A stretch of DNA of 64,000 nucleotides from Pichia kudriavzevii (GCF_003054445.1 NC_042507.1:2356001-2420000); one strand, 5' to 3'; shown: positions 1-8,624, numbered from the stretch's first letter. Made by a program: numbers and translations. Notes: generated from the sequence alone by a model not told the origin.

Positions 1-37
1 GTGATGCATTGTTGACAAACAGAACTGCGGTAACCAT
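1..37 (-). CDS. APS3: 5' end of a probable AP-3 adaptor sigma subunit (partial)
   Basis: An ATG on the minus strand at 37-35 opens a frame that runs off the left edge of the window and encodes MVTAVLFVNNAS. Clathrin-adaptor small (sigma) chains start with a very similar hydrophobic strand followed by a paired Asn, as in yeast Aps3 (MIHAVLIFN). Aps3 is the small subunit of the AP-3 complex, which carries cargo from the Golgi to the vacuole. The gene would be divergent from PRP9, sharing a promoter of about 190 bp. Only twelve residues are visible, so the family is an inference from the N-terminal pattern; another sigma-like or longin protein is possible. Confidence 0.38.
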   Translation of the reverse strand, partial: MVTAVLFVNNAS

Positions 38-224
38 CTTACTACTTTGCAGCTTTCAAATGTTCTCGATGACTTTGTAAAGTATGCAAATAAATGTGTA
101 GTTTTAGAAAGTTATACGTGAAAGTTGCGAGGGAGTTTTCAACCTTGGTACGAAATTTATAATTCTGAATACATTTTTTTTCTTTTCTGCTTAATCCGTC
201 AGTGACTCCGTGGAAAGAACAGCA

Positions 225-1760
225 ATGTACACAGAGTTAGAGCACAAAAGGCAACTTATTGAAGATTTAGAATTGATAGAACATGCAGTTATCAAGCGTA
301 TCAGACATAATCCTCAAATATATAAACCGAGAGACACAAGGTTAAATCATGATGTGTTAATTGAAAATCCAAAGATTGACGAATCTATAACATTACTACA
401 GCAGCATGAAGTTCAAAAACTACTAGATAAGTATGAGGCTGAACGCAAAGTGTTGCTAGAGTTGCTGAATGATGAGGACTCAATCCTTCATGATTTGAAA
501 GTTTTGAAGGACCCCCAGTTCGAAAATGGCATATTTACCAGGTTTGTAGAAGAATGTCTCTCTATCGAACCTTCCACTACAGAAATAAAAGACCATGAAA
601 TTTATGACATGTTCTCGAGTAATTCTGCTTATCCAGAAATTAAGAAAAAAATTAAAAGTCTTGAAAATATGGAAATTCCAGAAGATGATAAGCAATTCAA
701 AAGATTGGTCAAGCAGCATCAGAAGAAAACAAAGACAGACAAATTTAACATTTTATGTTCCTATGCAAGTGATCTCAAACTATCTAAAATAGTCACATCT
801 TCAGAAAGGAATGGGAAACGATTAGACTTGAAGTCATCGTATAGCGAGTTCTTGACATTGCCAAGATTTAAGCCATTAAATGAAATCCCCAAGTATAAAC
901 ATTACCTAAAGTCACTTGGGTTAAGGGACATCAATGTACGTATTGAAACCCCGGAATATTTCAATTATCTGAAGAGGCTTTCTGATTACCTTAATGGCTA
1001 TATCCAACGTGCCTATCCATTAGTTTTACCATTAACAGACAACTCGAGACAAACACAACTCGAACGAAACACCTGTTTAGCATGTAATAAGAAGTTCAAA
1101 CTACAAACAACATATGATGCACATCTGAAAGGTAAAAAACATAAGAAGAACATGGAAAAATTCAAACCAGTGTTAGAATTAGAAAACGAGATCAATCGGT
1201 TGCTGTCTATTTTACAGAAACAATTGGATGAGACCATTAATGAGGTTGAAAGAATTGAATTATTAACCGTACGAGAACGAGAGCTTGAGAAGAATAATAA
1301 ACAAATACAATCAGATATTATTTCATTGCATTCGATTTACGGAGACCCTTCGTTGAATATAGACATTTCTGATGATGAAAATGATGATGATGACCTTGTT
1401 ACAGGTATCGAAGTGGACGGTCAGAGGATTCCATTTTGGCTATATAAATTGAAAGGATTGGGTCATGAATTCAAATGCGAAATATGTTTAGGTGTTTATC
1501 ATGGACGGGCGTCATACCTACGCCATTTCCAAGAGCAATCTCACACTGATTCTTTGAAGGATTTAGGCGTTGTGTATGGATTCGAACAATTCAAAGGTAT
1601 CGAAACGAAGGAAGGTGTATTGAAGTTATGGGATACTATAAAGCGCAAAAAAATGGAGGAAACTGCATTTTTGGAGGAAGTTGAAGAGGTAGAAGATGAA
1701 GAAGGTAATGCGATGAGTACCAAGGTCTATGAATTACTAAAGAAACAAGGGTTATTATAA
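225..1760 (+). CDS. PRP9: Splicing factor Prp9 (SF3a60 subunit of U2 snRNP)
   Basis: This 511-residue protein matches Prp9/SF3A3, the SF3a subunit that helps U2 snRNP engage the branch site during prespliceosome assembly in the nucleus. The N-terminus (YTELEHKRQLIEDLELIE, then HNPQIY) is the typical SF3a60 opening. Two C2H2 zinc fingers are visible: CLACNKKF...HLKGKKHKK at about residues 284-308 and CEICLGVY...HFQEQSH at about 418-441; the second is the conserved C-terminal U2-binding finger. An acidic DDENDDDD stretch lies between them. The frame is open five codons upstream only to a GTG at 210, so the ATG at 225 is taken as the start. The stop lies 4 bp from the convergent PTA1 stop, so the two 3' UTRs must overlap. 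Confidence 0.93.
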   Translation: MYTELEHKRQLIEDLELIEHAVIKRIRHNPQIYKPRDTRLNHDVLIENPKIDESITLLQQHEVQKLLDKYEAERKVLLELLNDEDSILHDLKVLKDPQFENGIFTRFVEECLSIEPSTTEIKDHEIYDMFSSNSAYPEIKKKIKSLENMEIPEDDKQFKRLVKQHQKKTKTDKFNILCSYASDLKLSKIVTSSERNGKRLDLKSSYSEFLTLPRFKPLNEIPKYKHYLKSLGLRDINVRIETPEYFNYLKRLSDYLNGYIQRAYPLVLPLTDNSRQTQLERNTCLACNKKFKLQTTYDAHLKGKKHKKNMEKFKPVLELENEINRLLSILQKQLDETINEVERIELLTVRERELEKNNKQIQSDIISLHSIYGDPSLNIDISDDENDDDDLVTGIEVDGQRIPFWLYKLKGLGHEFKCEICLGVYHGRASYLRHFQEQSHTDSLKDLGVVYGFEQFKGIETKEGVLKLWDTIKRKKMEETAFLEEVEEVEDEEGNAMSTKVYELLKKQGLL

Positions 1761-1764
1761 AAGT

Positions 1765-3984
1765 TTATGTAGAGTTAGTGATAGAATCAGGTTTATATTT
1801 CTTTAGTATATTTTCAGATTCATTCTTTAGTTGCTCGTTGTTTTTATTAATGGCATCCTTGTACAATTCCTCAACAACTTTGATGCAGGTATCAAAAACA
1901 GGAGGCCTGAACATAATCAAATAAAGAATAGGCTGAAAGCCTAATTTAGAACGAAGTGGGTCAAGACAGATCGACTTCAGTTTGCTGATTAAGGAATAAT
2001 CAAGATATGGCAGTTCACTTAGCAATCTAATAAAAATTGTACGATCAGAGATTTCAAGGAATGGAATCAAATAATCTAACACAAGAGTTGTATACTTCAG
2101 ATAAGAAGAAGTTTCTACGTGATCGATTGAATCTCGATGAACAATAAACTGAGTATAGTATTCTTCATTTAACCATTCAACTAGATCGTCAATATGAGAT
2201 TTGATGTTATTCTTGAAGACTGTAAAAAGCTGGTCTCTTATATAATTTGCAATTTCATCGTTAATATTTGTACCTCTAGTTGCCAATCTTGATAGATATC
2301 TTACCCACTTTTTGCCGTCATTTGACCTTTTGATCAAATTATCTACCAAAAGTTCAACCTGCTTCACTTTTGCCTTTGGATCAAGTGATTTTGGTTCTGG
2401 CAGCTCATATTTCTCGTTTTTCATGTCAAAGTCGAGATCAAAGTCAGAATCATCGAAGTTTTCGTCATCTTCATCAATAACATGTTTTTTACCTTCGGAT
2501 TTTTCAGCGCTAGGATCATAATCATCATCTATAAAGTTAGACGGTTTAGAGATTGCTGCAGCTGCTGTCACAGCAGCTGCATTTGTCGCAGTAGCAGAAG
2601 ACGTACTAGAAGATGCTGCTTTAAGTTTCTGTTCCAATTCCTTTTTGGCTATTTCATCACATTTAGCCTTCTCCGATTCCTTTAGCTTATTTTCCCTAAA
2701 TTCGAACCTTTTATATAAATCAAGATATCTTGAAATAATGATTTCTAATCCATAATTTAATCTATTTGCATCAACTTTAGAAATTGACTCAATTATTAGT
2801 TTGTTCAAATTATCAGCACTTATATTTGAAATATCTTCAATGTCTTCATCGGTTGTCAGCTTATATAAAGATCTAAAATTCTCTTGTTTGACAACTTTAG
2901 ACTCATCATAATAGAAGGTCGGATCTATCTTTCTACGCTTATTTGGGGTTTCCTCGCTATCACTTTCCTCTTCTATACTTAATATTCCTCTTTTCTTCTG
3001 TTTATTTTGCATCTCAGTAATAAAAGACAGCTTATTTGAGAATCTTGACTTCAAAGGTGGATCTTTCTCAATAAAACCTTTATTAAGCAGCAAAGACATT
3101 AATATTTTATCTATTCTATCATTAAATCTTTTGATGAGTTGAATTTTTAAGTTGTTTTTTTCAAATTTTGAAGATGATTTAAACTGTGATTCATAAGCCA
3201 AGATAAAGTTCATTATTTTATTTGATATAAAATTAGGCCTTTTCCTAAAAATTGACATTAAATTAGTTATTATTGCAGCAAAGAACGATGTCGATAGAAG
3301 AGAATCACCACCCAACAAGTTTAATAACGAATCAATCAATAGGTGTGACTGATTGTTTAGTGAAGAATTATAAAGGAATGGATGGTTTTTTGGAACTTTT
3401 GCAATGGATATATCTGAGTCATTCTCTGGATCTATATTCGGAGGTGGTGGCAACTGGGTGACTATAATTTTCTTGAACGTTTGGACGATTGAAATTTTAC
3501 ACCCTAAAGATCTATTTATGTCTGATTTAGGATTTGTTGGTAATAAAGGGTAGGAGGTGTTCCAATTTTTAATCAGAAAGTCCTTTAAAATTGTTATTTG
3601 ATTCCACAATTGAACATCCGGGTTTGATATTAGGTGCTGAAACAGCAAGTCATAAACAGAAGAGAAAATTTCAATTGATTTTTGAATTAAAGAATAATTC
3701 AGTCTATTAATATGAATGAAATTTTCATCATTTATAATAAATCTATTTAATAAGGGTAATAGTTTATGGCAATTTTCTTGACGCTGTTGTAAGGGAATCT
3801 GTTTTTCATAAAATGAACGATGAAAAAAAGTCAAGCATTTCGATTGTAGTTTGTTTGAAGTTATAGGTTGAGCCAATGAGACTGCCAAAATTGTATCAAA
3901 TATTTGTAGAAAATAGTCATTATTAGCAAAGGCGAGCTTTGCAGCTTCGTCGATCTGATCAATTTGCCGGTGGGCTTCGTCCAT
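1765..3984 (-). CDS. PTA1: Pta1/symplekin scaffold of the cleavage and polyadenylation factor
   Basis: This 739-residue protein resembles Pta1, the yeast symplekin, close in length to the S. cerevisiae protein (785 residues). Pta1 is a HEAT-type helical scaffold that bridges modules of CPF in pre-mRNA 3'-end formation and snoRNA termination. The N-terminal 300 residues are helical and fit the symplekin/Pta1 N-terminal domain. A KRRK basic motif lies near residue 355. The middle has a low-complexity Ala/Ser/Thr tract at about residues 468-495, followed by an acidic patch (DEDDENFDDSDFDLDFD). The C-terminal 200 residues are again helical. The promoter lies to the right and carries two CACGTG sites 250-290 bp from the ATG. 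The call rests on overall pattern, not on catalytic residues. Confidence 0.78.
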   Translation of the reverse strand: MDEAHRQIDQIDEAAKLAFANNDYFLQIFDTILAVSLAQPITSNKLQSKCLTFFHRSFYEKQIPLQQRQENCHKLLPLLNRFIINDENFIHINRLNYSLIQKSIEIFSSVYDLLFQHLISNPDVQLWNQITILKDFLIKNWNTSYPLLPTNPKSDINRSLGCKISIVQTFKKIIVTQLPPPPNIDPENDSDISIAKVPKNHPFLYNSSLNNQSHLLIDSLLNLLGGDSLLSTSFFAAIITNLMSIFRKRPNFISNKIMNFILAYESQFKSSSKFEKNNLKIQLIKRFNDRIDKILMSLLLNKGFIEKDPPLKSRFSNKLSFITEMQNKQKKRGILSIEEESDSEETPNKRRKIDPTFYYDESKVVKQENFRSLYKLTTDEDIEDISNISADNLNKLIIESISKVDANRLNYGLEIIISRYLDLYKRFEFRENKLKESEKAKCDEIAKKELEQKLKAASSSTSSATATNAAAVTAAAAISKPSNFIDDDYDPSAEKSEGKKHVIDEDDENFDDSDFDLDFDMKNEKYELPEPKSLDPKAKVKQVELLVDNLIKRSNDGKKWVRYLSRLATRGTNINDEIANYIRDQLFTVFKNNIKSHIDDLVEWLNEEYYTQFIVHRDSIDHVETSSYLKYTTLVLDYLIPFLEISDRTIFIRLLSELPYLDYSLISKLKSICLDPLRSKLGFQPILYLIMFRPPVFDTCIKVVEELYKDAINKNNEQLKNESENILKKYKPDSITNST

Positions 3985-4371
3985 CGGTAAAAATTAGGTT
4001 ACGTTACAAGAAGGCAAAGAGGCGGCGGTTCCTTATCGGAAAATTGCTTTATTGTAAAGGTTAGAAGAGGGAGGTTATTTAGTGCAAAAGAACTGAATGA
4101 AAACAAAAAAGGAAAACAGTGGAACCTCTATGGCCATCCACATAAATTTCTTCATGGAAATGGCCAACGCTAATAATATTCGAAATTCCCAGAACGCTCA
4201 ATAAAGAAGAAAAAAGAAAGGTAGCACATCCGATCACGTGATCTACTCATGAGTATAGCACTGATCACGTGACACACGCAGATGTGTCTGAATCTATTGA
4301 TATAATTATGGAGGTAGCGATTACTTTGCATTTATAACTATTTCACAAATTACGATATAAAGATCAATTAA
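3985..4371. other. Spacer: PTA1 promoter and CBC2 3' region
   Basis: No gene is seen in this 387-bp stretch. It must contain the PTA1 promoter, which reads leftwards, and the CBC2 3' end. It holds a paired CACGTG element described separately, a purine-rich AAGAAGAAAAAAGAAAG tract near 4203-4220, and short AT-rich palindromes close to the CBC2 stop. Confidence 0.7.
4232..4271. promoter_or_regulatory. Paired ATCACGTGAY sites with two abutting 12-bp palindromes
   Basis: GATCACGTGATC at 4232-4243 is a perfect palindrome. It is followed with no gap by a second perfect palindrome, TACTCATGAGTA, at 4244-4255. A second ATCACGTGAC lies at 4264-4273, so the two CACGTG cores (4235 and 4266) are 31 bp apart. 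The core with its flanks fits the bHLH factor Cbf1 (RTCACRTG). The element is 250-290 bp upstream of the PTA1 ATG and about 100 bp downstream of the CBC2 stop, so PTA1 is the likely target. Binding by Cbf1 is inferred from the motif only. Confidence 0.6.
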
Positions 4372-5121
4372 TTAATAGGGAGGATACTGATTGTTTGGAT
4401 ACTGCTGATACTGATTGTAATCATACTGCTGTTGGTGATGTGGTGGGGCGTATTGTTGTGGATATTGTTGAGGAGGATATTGGTTATATTGGGATTGATA
4501 TTCATTATATTGTTGTTGTAGTGGTTGCTGTTGCTGATATTGATGGGGAAATTGGTAGTTTCCCTGGTAACCGGTGTTGTCCATACCATTTCTGGCTCTA
4601 TCTCGACCGCCTCTACCGCTTCTACCGCCTCTTCCTCTGTAACCACCTCTTCCTCTCTTGGTGTTGAATCTGTTGTTTCTCCTCTGCATGGAAGCCTTTT
4701 GAGCACCGTTTTCACCCCGACCATATTGCCGACCATCCTCAAATCCTGGGTCGAGGTCAATTTCAATAGCCTTCCCGTTGAGTTTGGTTTTGTTGATATA
4801 CTTGACTGCGTTCAATGCCCCCTTTGGAGATTTGAAAATAACAAAGCAAAATCCCGTTGGTGACTGGTCATGAGCATTTAGTCCCATGATGACTCTCTCT
4901 ACAGGACCCACGGTGGAGAACAGTTCGTAGATCTGCTCCTCTGTAGTGTTGAGCGTCAAATGGCCAACATACACCGTGGCCGAAGTCAATGAAGCCTTGA
5001 GTTTCTCATAACCAGACAGTTCGTCTCTTCTGGCCCTTTTGATGAGATACAACGACGGTCTGTCTAACCTATTAGCGGCAGAAGTGAAATGGAAGCTATC
5101 AAACTCTCTCAAATGACTCAT
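4372..5121 (-). CDS. CBC2: Nuclear cap-binding complex small subunit (CBP20)
   Basis: This 249-residue protein is the CBP20-type small subunit of the nuclear cap-binding complex, which binds the m7G cap of new transcripts with its large partner Sto1/Cbc1. The N-terminus (SLYLIKRARRDELSGYEKL) is the conserved cap-stacking segment. A single RRM spans about residues 47-125, with RNP2 VYVGHL and RNP1 GFCFVIF. It is followed by the conserved DPGFEDGRQYGRG segment. The tail has RGG repeats (about 155-170) and then a long Gln/Tyr/Asn/Pro-rich low-complexity region, longer than in human CBP20. A TATA-like TCTATATATAG lies just upstream of the ATG (5119-5121). Confidence 0.93.
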   Translation of the reverse strand: MSHLREFDSFHFTSAANRLDRPSLYLIKRARRDELSGYEKLKASLTSATVYVGHLTLNTTEEQIYELFSTVGPVERVIMGLNAHDQSPTGFCFVIFKSPKGALNAVKYINKTKLNGKAIEIDLDPGFEDGRQYGRGENGAQKASMQRRNNRFNTKRGRGGYRGRGGRSGRGGRDRARNGMDNTGYQGNYQFPHQYQQQQPLQQQYNEYQSQYNQYPPQQYPQQYAPPHHQQQYDYNQYQQYPNNQYPPY

Positions 5122-5211
5122 CTCTATATATAGTTAGTCTATTTCTACCAAAGTGTCTATACGGGGATGTGTACCTATTTTATCTAACTCTATAATATAC
5201 GTAATTGTCAA

Positions 5212-5850
5212 CTACCTGTACCCATCATCTATCTCCTCTGGAATTAGGCCTGCCTTTTCTTCGAAAACTAAATGTGGCCTTTCCGCATAAAAAATAATCT
5301 CTCCGCGCTCCAGCGCAGTGATGGACGTGTTACCCACTCGGCCCCCCACCCGTTCCGCAGTGCCCTTCTTTGCAGTAGCAGCCAGAGGGTAATGCCCCCC
5401 CAGCGCACGTATAACCCCGCCGTGGGTCACCACCAACGTGTCCCCACCGCCCGGCGCACTGGTAGCACAGATCTCGTCTATCTTGCAGGTAACACGCGCC
5501 AGCATCTCCTGCTCAGTTTCGCCCTGTTGTTTAAACTGGTCCCCGAAAATTTTCTTTGCCTCGGCTAGTAGCATCCCTTCAACGGGGCCCATGTGTCGTT
5601 CCCGTAATGTATTGGTGTATTCAATGGGGAGCTTGTTCACGTTGATCAGAGATGCCGTCTCCCTACACCTTGTGAGATCGCTCGATACAATACGTGTAAT
5701 ATTGTACTCTTGGGGATGTTCTTTCAGATACTCACCTAGTTTGCGGGCCTGCATCCGCCCCGTGTCGTTCAGCGGGACGTCCAAATGGCCCTGGAGCCTC
5801 TTGATGATGTTCCAGTCTGTTTCTCCGTGTCGAACTACGTACACAGTCAT
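5212..5850 (-). CDS. Histidine phosphatase of the phosphoglycerate-mutase family (YOR283W-like)
   Basis: This 212-residue protein has the branch-1 histidine phosphatase signature YVVRHGETDWN, with the catalytic phospho-His at residue 8. It also has the family blocks LQGHLDVPLNDTG, SSDLTRCRETA and LRERHMGPVEGM, and the second catalytic His in VVTHGGVIRAL. The layout matches the broad-specificity acid phosphatase YOR283W rather than glycolytic phosphoglycerate mutase, which is longer. The start is the ATG at 5850, directly before the first strand; upstream the frame is open only to a TTG at 5979. The gene is markedly richer in C on the plus strand and in overall GC than its neighbours, especially at 5280-5560, yet its protein motifs are ordinary for yeast. 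The physiological substrate is not known from sequence. Confidence 0.88.
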   Translation of the reverse strand: MTVYVVRHGETDWNIIKRLQGHLDVPLNDTGRMQARKLGEYLKEHPQEYNITRIVSSDLTRCRETASLINVNKLPIEYTNTLRERHMGPVEGMLLAEAKKIFGDQFKQQGETEQEMLARVTCKIDEICATSAPGGGDTLVVTHGGVIRALGGHYPLAATAKKGTAERVGGRVGNTSITALERGEIIFYAERPHLVFEEKAGLIPEEIDDGYR

Positions 5851-6351
5851 TCTATGGCGTAAAAGTGATTCTGTGTTTGGGGGGAAGTCTTTCAAGGCTG
5901 ACTGTGAAATAATACCAATGTTATCTGATGATTGGCATTTTCCAGTACTGTTTGCTTTTCCCCCCTTATAACCGCACAATACTCACATTATATACTTCAA
6001 CACCATAGATAGTACATTGTAGTACAATATGTAGAGGAAAGTCCCACAGTCGCGTCGCCGAGCTATTTTACCCGTCGCGGAAACTCCGTTTGTCTATATG
6101 GGTACCGCAGAATAGTCGCGTCGCTTTGCAAGCTTGTTTTTTTTGGTTGCACACGCTCTCAGGAACTGAAGGGGAAAGAGGGGGGGAGGAGACCTATTGT
6201 CCCCGGTGAGGAAAACGATCGGATTCTTATTTTCGCATTTTTTTCATCATTTTCACATTTCTCCATCATTTTTTTTTTCCATAATTTCCAACAACTTGGA
6301 TAGATATACATCCATGTAACAGAACATCAGAGATTAGGTGTCTGCCAAGTA
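5851..6351. promoter_or_regulatory. Divergent promoter region with GC-rich direct repeats
   Basis: This 501-bp spacer separates the phosphatase gene (leftwards) from MRPL13 (rightwards) and holds no gene I can support. AGTCGCGTCGC occurs twice as a perfect 11-bp direct repeat at 6048-6058 and 6114-6124, with a related CGTCGCGG at 6073-6080. Read on the minus strand the repeat is GCGACGCGACT, which contains ACGCGA, close to the MCB box ACGCGT. ATTGTA-G-TACAAT near 6016-6030 is a small inverted repeat. Poly(T) tracts lie at 6128-6140 and 6238-6285. Factor assignment is inference. Confidence 0.5.
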
Positions 6352-7065
6352 ATGTTCCCCGTACGCTCCACACTCCGTCAAGCTCGTCAGTTTTCCTCTA
6401 CGTCTCGCTCTCTCTCGGTGTTGGACTACTTCAAGTTCTTCAAGAAGAAGACCCCAAGCAACACTCCTCAACCAAAGCAAACCGCTCAAGTCATTGAGGA
6501 AGTTAAAAATAATCAGGACAAGATAACATCCGAAGCAGAGATTGAAATCATTGGTAAGAAAAACCCACGGTACTACGACGAAGAAGTCATTGCAGAGAAC
6601 CTGAAGGGGTTCAGTGAAAAATATTGGATTCAAGGCCAATCTATAAAACAGGGTGATGTTTCAGAGTTGTTGGCATCCATATTCAACCAACATAAAGTCA
6701 CCCCTGATGATAAACCAATTGATAACTTATACCTTAGATTTGCTATCTTTAAAGCAGTACAAGAAAGGTTCGGCGTCTTTATTCCAGATTCAAAATTCAC
6801 CTTTCTAGATTCTTACGCTCAATTCGAATCGACTCTACAGAATTTGCTCGATCCTGCCCTGAAAACCACAAAAAAGAACGAATTCCAGCCAGATGCAGTT
6901 GACTTCAACCTCGAGGAGTTTAAAGGTACTAATGTCCACATCACAAAACATGTATTCAAATCTGAAAAGGAGAAGAAATATGCTGAGTTGTTGGAGAAGG
7001 CTAAACTTGAAGAGGAAAAATCTCTGGAAAACTATAAGTCTTCTAACTCGACTTCCTCCGTTTGA
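6352..7065 (+). CDS. MRPL13: Mitochondrial large-subunit ribosomal protein mL50 (Mrpl13-like)
   Basis: This 237-residue protein starts with a mitochondrial presequence (MFPVRSTLRQARQFSSTSRS; Arg/Ser-rich, no acidic residues). The mature region contains an acyl-carrier-like helical block (GDVSELLASIFNQHKVTPDD, then LYLRFAIFKAVQERFGVFIPDS), the pattern expected for mL50, known in yeast as Mrpl13. It would be a peripheral protein of the mitochondrial 54S ribosomal subunit. The C-terminal third is charged and helical (Lys/Glu-rich) and ends in a Ser-rich tail. The family is divergent, so the assignment is moderately secure. Confidence 0.72.
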   Translation: MFPVRSTLRQARQFSSTSRSLSVLDYFKFFKKKTPSNTPQPKQTAQVIEEVKNNQDKITSEAEIEIIGKKNPRYYDEEVIAENLKGFSEKYWIQGQSIKQGDVSELLASIFNQHKVTPDDKPIDNLYLRFAIFKAVQERFGVFIPDSKFTFLDSYAQFESTLQNLLDPALKTTKKNEFQPDAVDFNLEEFKGTNVHITKHVFKSEKEKKYAELLEKAKLEEEKSLENYKSSNSTSSV

Positions 7066-7121
7066 TGTTCTTCTATCTTGTACATATAAATATATCATTT
7101 ATAAATCAAACTAATCGAATA

Positions 7122-8624
7122 TTATTTATTCATTCTACTAATTGTAAATACCCCAATAATTGTTGCTGAAAGGGTAAATAATGCAACAGGTAAAAGTAGC
7201 CCACCACCATTTCCACCAACAGCTGTCTTTTTATGGACATGAATTTCAATCTTTTCCTCACCAAGCTTGCATTTGGAAAAGATACAGTCTCGCAAATCTT
7301 TATCTGTGTGAATAAAAATCTCATCTTCATCTTCATCGGTGTATGATATTTGTATCCTCCCACTAGACTCAACTTCCTTTTGCAACATCTTTTCAAACCT
7401 CTTGAAACCTTCACTAGGTCTATAGCTAACACGACGCATTTCCCCATCAATGTTGAACTTGAAAAAATAGACATTGTCAAAGTTGATCTTTCTTCTTCTC
7501 CGTTTACCAACACCAACATCGAACTCATTCATTTCTTGCATGCTAACATCATAATCGCCATTCCCTCCATCCTCCTCTTCCTTTTCCTCTTCAACCACTA
7601 TCGCAATTTCATGTCCCTCTTCCTCTTTTATTACCCCTTCGTCTTCTTCAAGCACATCTTCCAAATCATCTTCCAGATCATCTTCCTCATCTTGGATCAT
7701 TTCCATTGTTTGAATCTGATTCAGTGTAAAATTAGTTAAACGTATAATGTCGACAGTGCCAACAATATCTTGATCCTTATCATCGACCACGGGCAAATTG
7801 AGATACTTACCTTCAAACATCTTTTTTAAAGCACTGTTTATAGAGATGTTCCAATCTGCACATTCTGGATGCAGCGTCATAACATCCTTTACTAGGCATT
7901 CTTCAGGTGTTAAACCTTTAGATATCACTCTACTTACAACATCTTTACTGGTGAATATACCATAAATCTCCTTATTATTGGCCAAATTCTTGATTAAAAC
8001 TGCAGTTGTTTTCCATTTTTTCATTAACATGCAAGCATCGTAGACATTTGAATCCCCATCGCAAAACACAACCCTAGTTTTCTCACATAAGACTTCCTTT
8101 AAGCATGGTCCATTCAATAGCTTTCTTAAATTTTCAAAGTATGTAAACATATAATTTTGGTTGCCCAATTCTTTATTCACCGTGTCCATGACTTGATGCA
8201 ATTTCTGTGATTCCTCGTACATCTTTTCTAGTTTTTTCATTGCATCCTTATAACACCGGGTTATATCTAAGACACCAATTATGCTCCCATCATTGTCAAT
8301 AATCGGTAAATGCCTAAATTGCTTCAAAACCATCAATTTCAATGCATCGCCCGCAATCGTCTCTCGCTTAGCACATATTGGATTTGCAGTCATGATTTCA
8401 GAAACTGGACTATTGAAATTCAGCTTTGAGCCGACAACCCGAAATGCCAAATCTTTGGCCGTAAAAATGCCTTGCAGTTCACCATTTGGTGAGGTAACCA
8501 ACATGTACGTGTCGTGAGAATTGACCATTTCCATTGCCGCCTCCTGAATGGTTGTTTCAGGAGAACACAGCAATGGAGATGAAGGATTTAATGAAAGAAC
8601 AGTATCCTTTGTACTAAACGACAT
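7122..8624 (-). CDS. CBS-domain and PB1-domain membrane-anchored protein (Mug70-like)
   Basis: This 500-residue protein has four CBS motifs in two pairs, at about residues 15-130 and 180-305; typical CBS pieces are LQGIFTAKDLAFRVV, FRHLPIIDNDGSIIGVLDITR, IYGIFTSKDVVSRVI and YLNLPVVDDKDQDIVGTVDIIRL. A long acidic linker follows, then a PB1-like domain at about 390-465 (INFDNVYFFKFNIDGEMRRV, DEDEDEIFIHTDKDLRDCI). The C-terminus is a single hydrophobic segment (LLLPVALFTLSATIIGVFTI), suggesting a tail anchor. This matches the fungal CBS/PB1 family typified by S. pombe Mug70; the function is unknown. CBS pairs usually bind adenine nucleotides, and PB1 domains mediate pairing. Start is the ATG at 8624; the codon two before it is a TTG. 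Confidence 0.82.
   Translation of the reverse strand: MSFSTKDTVLSLNPSSPLLCSPETTIQEAAMEMVNSHDTYMLVTSPNGELQGIFTAKDLAFRVVGSKLNFNSPVSEIMTANPICAKRETIAGDALKLMVLKQFRHLPIIDNDGSIIGVLDITRCYKDAMKKLEKMYEESQKLHQVMDTVNKELGNQNYMFTYFENLRKLLNGPCLKEVLCEKTRVVFCDGDSNVYDACMLMKKWKTTAVLIKNLANNKEIYGIFTSKDVVSRVISKGLTPEECLVKDVMTLHPECADWNISINSALKKMFEGKYLNLPVVDDKDQDIVGTVDIIRLTNFTLNQIQTMEMIQDEEDDLEDDLEDVLEEDEGVIKEEEGHEIAIVVEEEKEEEDGGNGDYDVSMQEMNEFDVGVGKRRRRKINFDNVYFFKFNIDGEMRRVSYRPSEGFKRFEKMLQKEVESSGRIQISYTDEDEDEIFIHTDKDLRDCIFSKCKLGEEKIEIHVHKKTAVGGNGGGLLLPVALFTLSATIIGVFTISRMNK

Noticed and set aside
5212-5850. Bacterial origin of the phosphatase gene
   Set aside because: The GC content is unusual, but SSDLTRCRETA and LRERHMGPVEGM match the yeast YOR283W protein closely, so transfer is not needed to explain it.
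6030-6130. GAGGAAAGTCCC near 6033 as a possible RNase P or MRP RNA core
   Set aside because: The second conserved core was not found at the expected distance, and the surrounding GC-rich repeats are direct rather than inverted, so they do not form a stem.
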